DNA of 5,327 nt from assembly GCA_021154065.1 (NCBI GenBank), contig JAJKJG010000300.1:1-5327 (forward strand), given 5' to 3'. The notes under the pieces are model-generated. The model made no database searches. It saw nothing but the letters and a program-made list of their open reading frames with translations, and was not told where the DNA came from. The DNA comes from Methylobacterium sp. (GTDB taxonomy: Bacteria; Pseudomonadota; Alphaproteobacteria; Rhizobiales; Beijerinckiaceae). A program made the position numbers and the translations under genes. Shown here in pieces: positions 1-4,797 of this stretch; positions within the stretch are counted from its first letter, which is position 1, and each line of letters opens with the position of its first letter.

Positions 1-1
1 G

Positions 2-334
2 GGCCCCGGCACCTACGCCATCCAACCGACCGCGCCCTGCGCCATCCTCACCGGCGACTTCAACATGAAGCCGGAGGACCCGACCAAGCTTCGCATATCG
101 GCGCCCTTCGAGACCGGCGCGCCCGCCTTCGTCGATGCCTGGGAGATGCTCCATCCGGATGCGCCGCATCCGCCCTCGTTCTGTCTGTTCGATCAGACCC
201 ACGGCAGCCGGCATTGCTGCGACTTCGTCTTCGTGACGCAGGACCTGCAGCCGCGGGTGAAGCGCGTCTTCTACGACACGGAGACGAAGGTCTCGGACCA
301 CCAGCCGGTGCTGGTCGAGCTCGACGATCGCTGA
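2..334 (+). CDS. Endonuclease/exonuclease/phosphatase family protein, C-terminal part (5' end outside window)
   Basis: The frame is open from the left edge, so this is the last 110 residues of a longer protein; members of this fold usually have roughly 250-300 residues. Two active-site blocks of the metal-dependent EEP (exonuclease III/DNase I-like) phosphodiesterase fold are visible. TGDFN (residues 17-21 of the fragment) supplies the catalytic Asp and Asn, and SDHQPVLVEL (98-107) supplies the C-terminal Asp-His pair. CCDFVFV (72-78) fills the usual 'ID(Y/F)vfv' strand before it, with Cys in place of the common Arg-Ile. The substrate cannot be fixed from this half: the fold covers nucleases, sphingomyelinases and inositol phosphatases. 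The ATG at position 65 is internal, because the GDFN motif straddles it, so it is not the start. The gene is convergent with the molybdoenzyme gene and the two stop codons are 4 bp apart. Confidence 0.87.
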   Translation, partial: GPGTYAIQPTAPCAILTGDFNMKPEDPTKLRISAPFETGAPAFVDAWEMLHPDAPHPPSFCLFDQTHGSRHCCDFVFVTQDLQPRVKRVFYDTETKVSDHQPVLVELDDR

Positions 335-356
335 ACCCTCAAGGCAGAACGATCGT
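324..356. other. Short inverted repeat across the convergent gene ends
   Basis: ACGATCG (324-330) and CGATCGT (350-356) can pair as a 7 bp stem with a 19 nt loop that holds both stop codons and the 4 bp gap. No T-run follows on either strand, so it does not meet the pattern of an intrinsic terminator. Part of the match arises because CGATCG is itself a palindrome. It may simply be coincidental coding sequence. Confidence 0.2.
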
Positions 357-1454
357 GCCGACGACCCGGTGGACGGCGTTGTTGCAATAGCCGCGCGGGT
401 TCCACGGCGCGCTGTCGAGCGGTTGCGCGCCGCCCTTCGCGTCGGTCGCGCGCGCCATGATGGTGACCGGTCCAAAACCTTTGGCCGCGATCGGCGCGGT
501 GAAGCGGCGCCAAGCGAAGCGGTCGGCGCCCGCTTCGAGACTGGCCTCGCACCAGCTCGCGCCGCCGTCGGCAGAGACCGCGACCGAGGCGACCGGTATA
601 TGCCCGCTCCAGGCGACCCCGCGCACCGCGAGTTCGCCCGGGCTCGCCGCGAAGCCGGCAAGCGGCGCGGTGATCAGCGCCTTGACCGGCATGTCGGTGA
701 TGACCGCAAACCGCGCCGGATCGATCGCATCGCCCGGCCGCACCGGCTCGCGCGGCAGGCGGTAATTGGTGCCGGTCATCTTCTCGCCGTCGTGCTCGCG
801 GTCGCGCACCGCGATGCGGGTCAGCCACTTCTGCCAGGCCGAGCCGGGGAAGCCCGGCGCAACGATGCGCAATGGGCCGCCGTGGAGGTAGGGCAAGGGC
901 TCGTCGTTCATCGCGAAGGCGACGAGCGTCTCGGGCGCGAGCGCCTTTTCGATCGGAAGCCCGCGCGAGATCGCCGGCTGGCCGGGCTTTCCGGCGCGCT
1001 CGTCGGGGCTGAAGTGGCCGGTGTAGACGGCGCTCCGCCGGACCCCCGCCGCAGCGAGGAGATCGGCTAGGCGCACGCCGGTCCAGCGGGCGCAGCCGAT
1101 CGCCCCGAGCGTCCACTGCAGGCCGTCGGTCGGGGCCGAGAAGCCGGCGCGCCCGTTGCCGGCGCATTCGAGCACCGCCGTCAGGCTGACGATCGGGAAG
1201 TCGCGCTTGAGCTTGGCAAGCGTCCAGGCGCGCGGCCGCTCGACTTCTCCGTCGAGCGTCAGCGTCCAGCGCTCGGCCGCATCGGCGCCGAGCACCGGCA
1301 GACGCCCGTTATTGCGGATGAAGAAGCTCGGGATCGGCGTCAGGTCGTCGCCGAGGAGATCGACCGGCGCCTCGGCGTTGAGCGCCTCGTCCTCGAGAAG
1401 GCGCAAGCCCGGCTTTGCGAGACGCAGCAGCGCGCGTTCAATCTCGAGCGCCAT
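339..1454 (-). CDS. Sulfite-oxidase-fold molybdopterin oxidoreductase, no export signal
   Basis: This 371-residue protein matches the eukaryotic-type sulfite oxidase/SorA family, whose members use a Mo-pterin cofactor to oxidise sulfite or reduce related substrates. FFIRNNGRLP (44-53) is the N-terminal Arg-containing cofactor segment. ECAGNGR (96-102) carries Cys97, the expected thiolate ligand of Mo. HGGPLRIVAPGFPGSAWQKW (191-210) is the second cofactor-binding block. Tyr231 in TGTNYRLP sits where the family keeps its active-site Tyr; that placement is by position only. Residues from about 255 form the Ig-like dimerisation domain and end in NPRGYCNNAVHRV (352-364). There is no heme b domain and no Tat signal. 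An in-frame TGA (1466-1464) lies four codons before the ATG and GAGAGG sits 5 nt upstream, so the start is firm. SorA and SorT proteins are normally periplasmic, so a cytoplasmic location would be unusual. It lies 70 bp downstream of a DsrE-family gene and is probably co-transcribed. No cytochrome partner is present in the window. The substrate is inferred from the fold only. Confidence 0.92.
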   Translation of the reverse strand: MALEIERALLRLAKPGLRLLEDEALNAEAPVDLLGDDLTPIPSFFIRNNGRLPVLGADAAERWTLTLDGEVERPRAWTLAKLKRDFPIVSLTAVLECAGNGRAGFSAPTDGLQWTLGAIGCARWTGVRLADLLAAAGVRRSAVYTGHFSPDERAGKPGQPAISRGLPIEKALAPETLVAFAMNDEPLPYLHGGPLRIVAPGFPGSAWQKWLTRIAVRDREHDGEKMTGTNYRLPREPVRPGDAIDPARFAVITDMPVKALITAPLAGFAASPGELAVRGVAWSGHIPVASVAVSADGGASWCEASLEAGADRFAWRRFTAPIAAKGFGPVTIMARATDAKGGAQPLDSAPWNPRGYCNNAVHRVVGTIVLP

Positions 1455-1459
1455 CCGCG

Positions 1460-1465
1460 CCTCTC
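1460..1465 (-). promoter_or_regulatory. Ribosome binding site of the molybdoenzyme gene
   Basis: The minus strand reads GAGAGG five nucleotides before the ATG at 1454. With the in-frame TGA immediately upstream (1466-1464), it fixes the start and shows that the missing signal peptide is not caused by a wrongly chosen start. Confidence 0.5.
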
Positions 1466-1524
1466 ACCCCTCGACCGGATGCCCGATGATGGTTCTGGCC
1501 TCGAACGCGTGCGAGCCCCGCGGC

Positions 1525-2037
1525 TCAGCCGACCTTGAGATAGGCGAAGCCTTTGCCCTGAAGCTCCGCGACGGTCGCAACGCCCGACGGCACGAATTTC
1601 AGGAACGGCTCGGAGCGGGTCTTTGCCGGATCGATCTTGAGCCGTTTGTAGGTGATCTCGCAGAGATAGGCCTCGAGCCCGTATTTGGTCAGCCCGACGA
1701 AGCGCTTGTAGATATCCGGATCGATCGTCTCCTTCTCCCAGGGCGTGCCGGCAAGGTCCTCGAGGAAGAACTTGATCGCGGCTGCGTGCGCCACGACGAC
1801 GAGCTTCAGCTTCAGCGGATCGGCCTCGTAGACCGAATAGTGATTGTTGATGTTGTTCAAGAGCTGGGAGAACCGGGCCTGATCGCCGAAATCGGCGTGG
1901 TAGAGGCACGCGACCTCCGTGTCCTTCGTGAGCGCCGCCATATCGAGCTTCGCGGGCGCGGCCTGTGCCGCCCGCGCGCCAAGGCCCGCGGCAGCCAACG
2001 AGAACAGGCCGAAAAGGCTGCGGCGGCTGGTCGACAT
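1525..2037 (-). CDS. Tat-exported DsrE-family protein
   Basis: This 170-residue protein starts with a twin-arginine signal: SRRSLFG (4-10), then a hydrophobic stretch (11-25) and a likely signal-peptidase site after AQA (24-26). The mature part resembles the DsrE/DsrF-like fold, whose members bind or relay sulfane sulfur or persulfides through a conserved Cys. VVVAHAAAIKFFL (80-92) is the Rossmann-like strand and loop. YLCEIT (124-129) places Cys126 where the family keeps its reactive Cys, and GVATVAELQGKGFAYLKV (152-169) is the typical C-terminal end. A second Cys (Cys44, in VACLYHADF) lies near the start of the fold. It is a stand-alone protein, without the DsrF and DsrH partners of the dissimilatory complex. 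It lies directly upstream of the sulfite-oxidase-fold gene on the same strand, which suggests handling of reduced sulfur compounds in the periplasm. The family call is solid; the substrate is not known from sequence. Confidence 0.88.
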   Translation of the reverse strand: MSTSRRSLFGLFSLAAAGLGARAAQAAPAKLDMAALTKDTEVACLYHADFGDQARFSQLLNNINNHYSVYEADPLKLKLVVVAHAAAIKFFLEDLAGTPWEKETIDPDIYKRFVGLTKYGLEAYLCEITYKRLKIDPAKTRSEPFLKFVPSGVATVAELQGKGFAYLKVG

Positions 2038-2040
2038 GGG

Positions 2041-2047
2041 AACCTCC
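2041..2047 (-). promoter_or_regulatory. Strong ribosome binding site of the DsrE-family gene
   Basis: The minus strand reads GGAGGTT, with three bases (CCC) between it and the ATG at 2037; the GGAGG core is 5 nt from the ATG. It selects this ATG and hence the intact Tat signal. Confidence 0.65.
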
Positions 2048-2061
2048 GAGAAGCGGCACTG

Positions 2062-2090
2062 AAGATAGAGTGTTTTCCGCTTCCTTGCAC
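2062..2090 (-). promoter_or_regulatory. Weak candidate promoter for the DsrE/molybdoenzyme pair
   Basis: On the minus strand GTGCAA (2090-2085, 3 of 6 match to TTGACA) is followed after 17 bp by TATCTT (2067-2062, 4 of 6 match to TATAAT), just upstream of the DsrE ribosome binding site. The 93 bp gap between the toxin-like stop and this gene is the obvious place for a promoter. The match is too poor to be more than a pointer. Confidence 0.2.
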
Positions 2091-2117
2091 CCCATCTCGC
2101 GCGGATTGCCCCGGCGG

Positions 2118-2140
2118 TCCCGGTACGCGGCTATCCGGGA
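2118..2140. other. Inverted repeat over the stop codon of the toxin-like gene
   Basis: TCCCGG (2118-2123) and CCGGGA (2135-2140) form a 6 bp GC-rich stem whose 11 nt loop holds the TAG stop of the gene at 2131-2544. Two more pairs are possible with one bulged A. No U-tract follows on the minus strand. It could slow or end transcription before the DsrE gene, or be chance in GC-rich DNA. Confidence 0.25.
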
Positions 2141-2544
2141 TCCATAGCCTTCGGGCGGGGTCGGAGCTTTGCTTTCTCGGTCTTGGACCGGAGTCCCAAA
2201 ATCGACTTCGCGCGAGGGGTCTCCCGGAAAATCGTGTGGTCGGTCAGCGCGATGAATATGACCTTGTCGGCGGTCTGCTCGACGATGAGCAACACGTCGC
2301 CGTCAATATCATGTCCAACGTGCAAATGAAGCCAGCCGCGCTCCTCCAACAGATAATCGCGGCCGCTGCTCTGCCTGTAATAATGATCGGGAAGAGGGAC
2401 GCTGTTGATGATGTGCTCACGGATATCGGCAATGTTGTCCCGAAATTTCGAGAGCTCGATTCCTTCTTTTGTTGGAAAGGAGCTATCCTTTAGCGCCAAA
2501 AACACAACCTCTTTTGAGATGGATTCAATTCGAGGACTCTTCAT
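2131..2544 (-). CDS. Putative RelE/YafQ-like toxin of a two-gene module
   Basis: This 137-residue protein is not one I can name. The stretch WLHLHVGHDIDGDVLLIVEQ (71-90) followed by KVIFIALTDHTIF (94-106) has the strand pattern of the RelE/ParE/YafQ toxin fold: a His-containing strand, 'D-LLIV', a charged turn, a hydrophobic strand, then '-DH-IF' near the end. A helical region with FRDNIADIREHI (34-45) precedes it. The last 20 residues are Lys/Arg-rich and beyond the usual fold. RelE-fold toxins usually have 85-110 residues, so this one carries a longer N-terminus. The ATG overlaps the TGA of the upstream small gene (ATGA, 2541-2544). No purine-rich ribosome site precedes it, so translation is probably coupled. 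Base composition is much less GC-rich than the flanks. If it is a toxin, the expected action is mRNA cleavage at the ribosome, but no catalytic residues can be assigned. It could also be an unrelated conserved small protein. Confidence 0.62.
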   Translation of the reverse strand: MKSPRIESISKEVVFLALKDSSFPTKEGIELSKFRDNIADIREHIINSVPLPDHYYRQSSGRDYLLEERGWLHLHVGHDIDGDVLLIVEQTADKVIFIALTDHTIFRETPRAKSILGLRSKTEKAKLRPRPKAMDPG

Positions 2545-2786
2545 CGTGGAGGGAGGTTGCCGAGCAGCGCCTCCTTAAACTCCCGAGAGGTCATTCCGCG
2601 CGTGCTGACGCGCTTGCCGGTCCGGGCGGCGTGATCGACCACCTTGAAGGCCTGCGAATCCGTGTCCGGAATCAGATCCGATGTGGATTGCTTTGCCCGC
2701 ATCCGTCGCGACGCGCGTTTTGCCTTCGGTTGAGCCTTCTTCCGGTTGGGCCGGGCGCTTGGGGACTCGATCTTCGGTGCGGCCAT
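2541..2786 (-). CDS. Small basic protein, putative antitoxin partner
   Basis: This 81-residue protein has two visible parts. Residues 1-32 hold 12 Lys/Arg and one acidic residue, and look disordered and nucleic-acid-binding. Residues 37-78 contain DTDSQAFKVVDHAARTGKR (41-59) and TSREFKEALLGNLP (66-79), likely to form two helices. I recognise no helix-turn-helix, ribbon-helix-helix or AbrB motif, so the antitoxin role rests on position: it is the first gene of a pair, is short, and overlaps the RelE-like gene by 4 bp. The start is supported by AAGGAAG 7 nt upstream, and there is no other in-frame ATG nearby. A different reading frame at 2575-2829 is also open and starts earlier, but it has no comparable ribosome site and ends without overlapping the next gene. 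Typical antitoxins bind DNA with the N-terminus and the toxin with the C-terminus, which would fit this layout. Confidence 0.6.
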   Translation of the reverse strand: MAAPKIESPSARPNRKKAQPKAKRASRRMRAKQSTSDLIPDTDSQAFKVVDHAARTGKRVSTRGMTSREFKEALLGNLPPR

Positions 2787-2793
2787 CTGCTGG

Positions 2794-2800
2794 CTTCCTT
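2794..2800 (-). promoter_or_regulatory. Ribosome binding site of the small basic protein
   Basis: The minus strand reads AAGGAAG seven nucleotides before the ATG at 2786. It supports this frame over the overlapping open frame that starts at 2829. Confidence 0.5.
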
Positions 2801-2836
2801 CCCGCTCGGAGTCGTCCCTTGTGGGGCATCTTACCG

Positions 2837-2865
2837 AAAATAGACAGCCATCGGTTCGTTTTGAA
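2837..2865 (-). promoter_or_regulatory. Candidate promoter of the two-gene toxin-antitoxin-like module
   Basis: On the minus strand TTCAAA (2865-2860, 4 of 6 match to TTGACA), a 17 bp spacer and TATTTT (2842-2837, 4 of 6 match to TATAAT) lie in the 91 bp gap between the Nudix stop and the small basic gene. The stretch is more AT-rich than its surroundings. It would give the pair its own transcript, as expected for a toxin-antitoxin operon. No clear inverted-repeat operator is visible next to it. Confidence 0.33.
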
Positions 2866-2877
2866 GCCCTCTTCGCC

Positions 2878-3393
2878 TCAGCGGGAACCTCGGGAGGATG
2901 ACAGTGCAGGCGTTACCGGCGACAAAGCCGCCGGAGCGGATGGCGTCTTCGCCTCGACGAGCTCCGGCAGCTTGCGGATGATCTCGCGCAGCTCGGCCTC
3001 CTTGACGATCTTCGCCGCCTCGTCCGGGGAAAACCAGCGCCCCTCGCGCTCGCCGCGCTCGGGCCATACCTCCGCCTGCTTGCGCACCTTCAGCGGGAAG
3101 ACCTCGACCTTGCAGGAGACGGTCGCCTGCGACTTGAGACGCTTGTCGTAATTGAAAGTTCCGATCGGCCGCTTGCCGATCTGTCCGCGCACGCCGGCCT
3201 CCTCGAAGGCTTCGCGCTTTGCCGCCATGTGCGGCTTGCGGTCCTTCATCGGCCAGCCCTTCGGGATGATCCAGCGCTTGGTCTCGCGCGAGGTGACGAG
3301 CATCACCTCCACGCCGCTGTCGTCAACCACCTTGTAGGGCAGCGCGCCGACTTGGCGGCGGCCCTTGGCGGCGGTCTTGCCGTTCTTGTTCAT
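2878..3393 (-). CDS. Nudix hydrolase, DIPP-like
   Basis: This 171-residue protein has a Nudix domain at about 12-145. WIIPKGWPMK (41-50) leads into the Nudix helix, where REAFEEAGV (60-68) supplies the metal-binding REUxEExGU core. The PKGWP lead and overall size match the DIPP-like group (diphosphoinositol polyphosphate or dinucleoside polyphosphate hydrolases), a common bacterial class whose substrates are often undetermined. Two positions deviate from the classical box GX5EX7REUXEEXGU. The first Glu is Arg52, and the aliphatic after RE is Ala62. The core Glu residues 61, 64 and 65 remain, so activity is likely. The tail from about 148 is rich in Ala, Pro and Ser and looks disordered. AAGG lies 9 nt before the ATG, a moderate ribosome site. 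It probably acts in the cytosol as a housecleaning pyrophosphohydrolase. The gene appears to be a single unit, with 174 bp upstream and 91 bp downstream. Confidence 0.93.
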   Translation of the reverse strand: MNKNGKTAAKGRRQVGALPYKVVDDSGVEVMLVTSRETKRWIIPKGWPMKDRKPHMAAKREAFEEAGVRGQIGKRPIGTFNYDKRLKSQATVSCKVEVFPLKVRKQAEVWPERGEREGRWFSPDEAAKIVKEAELREIIRKLPELVEAKTPSAPAALSPVTPALSSSRGSR

Positions 3394-3567
3394 TCGCGCT
3401 GACCTTGCCTTGCCCGTGGCGCCGCGCCGCTTTTCGTCCCGCGCCAGGGAATTCCCGAATCAGTCACCGCCCTGTTTTGTATGCGTTGGCGAGAGTTAGG
3501 CACAAATGCGTGTGGAATCAAAGAATTCCTTGGCGGCGGGACAGTTCCAAAGCGACACAGGGTCGAT
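3394..3567. other. Intergenic region upstream of the Nudix gene
   Basis: This 174 bp gap separates the stop of the YcaQ-family gene from the Nudix start. It contains a perfect 10 bp palindrome GGGAATTCCC (3447-3456). The core GAATTCC occurs again at 3523-3529, where a 5 bp inverted repeat GGAAT/ATTCC (3514-3518, 3525-3529) also lies. A weak minus-strand promoter-like pair, TTGTGC then TACAAA 18 bp on, occurs around 3475-3505. Open frames here are shadows without family resemblance. I see no convincing terminator or RNA gene. Confidence 0.4.
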
Positions 3568-4779
3568 TCAGACGCCGAGATCAAGCCCCGATCGCGCCGG
3601 CACGACGACGATCTCGTCGAGGGCAAGCCAGTCGGCGATGGCGCGGAGCTCCTCGCCGAGCGCCGGTCTGACGCGCGCCGGATCGGCGCCCGGCTCGAGG
3701 TGGAGCCCCTGCACGAGGAGGCGCCGCGCCGGCCGGTCGGCCTTGAGGTCGACCCGCGCCGCGACCGTCTCGCCGAGAAGGAACGGCAGCACGTAATAGC
3801 CGTGCTCGCGCTTGTGGGCCGGGGTGTAGATCTCGATGCGGTAGCGGAAGCCGAACAGCCGCTCGGCGCGCTCGCGATGCCACATCAGCGGGTCGAAGGG
3901 CGAGACCAGCGCCCGCGCCTCGATCCGCCGCGGCCTGCGGGCGGCGGGCTCGAGGTAGGCGGCGCCGCGCCAGCCCTCGACCTCGACCGGGATCAGCGCC
4001 CCGTCCTCGACGAGCTCGGCGAGCCGGTCGCGCGCCTCCGTCACCCCGAGCCTGAAATAGTCGCGCAGATCGCGCTCGGTGGCGACGCCGAGGGCCTGGG
4101 CCGCGATCCGGATCAGCCGGCGCTGCGCCTCGGCCTCGTCCGGCGTCGGCGCGCCGAGGATCGCCGCCGGGAGGACGCGCTCGGGCAGGTCGTAGACGCG
4201 CTCGAAGCCGCGCCGCGCCGCCGTCGTCACGCGGCCGGCCCAGAACAGCCATTCGAGCGCCTGCTTGCCGTCGCTCCACCCCCACCAGGAGCCGCGCCCG
4301 GTGCCGCCCTCGGTGAGCTCGCGGGCGCTGAGCGGCCCGCGCGCCTCGATCTGCGCCAGCACGGCGCGGACGAAGTCCGGCCGCTCGCGCCCGAACCTTG
4401 CGGTCGAGCCGTAGGTGCCGTCGCCGCGCTCGGCCCGCCGCATCCGCCAGCGCAAGAGCGGATGCAGGTCGAGCCGGATCAGCGAGGCCTCGTGACCCCA
4501 ATATTCGAACAGGCTCCGGCGCCGGCGATGATAGGCGGCCTCGTCGAGGAGCGACCTGTCGTACGGCCCGAGCCGCGAGAACAGCGGCATGTAGTGCGCG
4601 CGCGCCAGGACGTTGACCGAGTCGATCTGCACCAGCCCGAGCCGGTCGAGCACGCGCCCGACATGGCGCCGGCCCGGCCGCTGCGGCCGCGGCTCGGCAA
4701 AGCCCTGCGCCGCGAGCGCGATCCGGCGCGCCTGCGCGAGGCTGAGCCGGGCGAGCGGCTTCGTCGCGGACGGATCCAC
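3568..4779 (-). CDS. ycaQ: YcaQ-family (HTH_42) DNA glycosylase
   Basis: This 403-residue protein is about the usual length for the winged-helix HTH_42 family that includes E. coli YcaQ and streptomycete AZL. These enzymes excise alkylated or crosslinked bases and unhook interstrand crosslinks. LVQIDSVNVLARAHYMPL (49-66) contains Gln51-Ile-Asp53, the QxD catalytic motif of the YcaQ branch (AZL-type enzymes have QxQ). FEYWGHEASL (91-100) is another family signature. Winged-helix units follow at about 145-205 and 230-270. SPFDPLMWHRERAERLFGF (293-311) and EHGYYVLPFLLG (325-336) mark the conserved C-terminal beta region. All visible key motifs are intact. The start codon is GTG with no Shine-Dalgarno sequence; upstream of it the frame runs into the preceding gene without a better start. 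It lies 18 bp after the ModA-like gene, so co-transcription and translational coupling are likely. It is a cytoplasmic or nucleoid DNA repair enzyme. The symbol is given at family level. Confidence 0.93.
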   Translation of the reverse strand: MDPSATKPLARLSLAQARRIALAAQGFAEPRPQRPGRRHVGRVLDRLGLVQIDSVNVLARAHYMPLFSRLGPYDRSLLDEAAYHRRRRSLFEYWGHEASLIRLDLHPLLRWRMRRAERGDGTYGSTARFGRERPDFVRAVLAQIEARGPLSARELTEGGTGRGSWWGWSDGKQALEWLFWAGRVTTAARRGFERVYDLPERVLPAAILGAPTPDEAEAQRRLIRIAAQALGVATERDLRDYFRLGVTEARDRLAELVEDGALIPVEVEGWRGAAYLEPAARRPRRIEARALVSPFDPLMWHRERAERLFGFRYRIEIYTPAHKREHGYYVLPFLLGETVAARVDLKADRPARRLLVQGLHLEPGADPARVRPALGEELRAIADWLALDEIVVVPARSGLDLGV

Positions 4780-4797
4780 GGGCGGCGCGGGACCGAG

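Noticed and set aside
271..1167. A 298-residue minus-strand frame inside the molybdoenzyme gene
   Set aside because: It is Arg/Ala-rich without domains, in a shifted frame of a gene that has intact cofactor motifs.
1340..2095. A 251-residue minus-strand frame across the DsrE and molybdoenzyme junction, which could suggest a fusion
   Set aside because: It is out of frame with both proteins and both have good starts, ribosome sites and complete domains. There is no sign of a frameshift.
1156..2493. A 445-residue open frame on the plus strand, longer than any confirmed gene here
   Set aside because: It lies antisense to the molybdoenzyme, DsrE-family and toxin-like genes. Its product is Arg/Ser-rich at first and changes character over each opposing gene, with no recognisable domain. 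High-GC DNA routinely leaves such frames open.
2575..2829. An 84-residue minus-strand frame overlapping the small basic gene
   Set aside because: It lacks a ribosome site as good as AAGGAAG at 2794-2800, does not reach the toxin-like start, and shows no family resemblance.
2787..2877. A terminator for the Nudix gene or an operator repeat for the two-gene module
   Set aside because: Only a 4 bp CCGA/TCGG pairing is visible, too short to support either.
2681..3151. A 156-residue plus-strand frame over the Nudix and small basic genes
   Set aside because: It is antisense to a clear Nudix domain and is Ser/Arg-rich without motifs.
3390..3671. Open frames on both strands in the gap upstream of the Nudix gene
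   Set aside because: They run into the end of the YcaQ-family gene or the Nudix start and have shadow-like composition, without ribosome sites or recognisable domains.
3581..4501. A 306-residue minus-strand frame inside the YcaQ-family gene
   Set aside because: It is an Arg/Ala/Gly-rich shadow; the overlapping frame carries all the family motifs.
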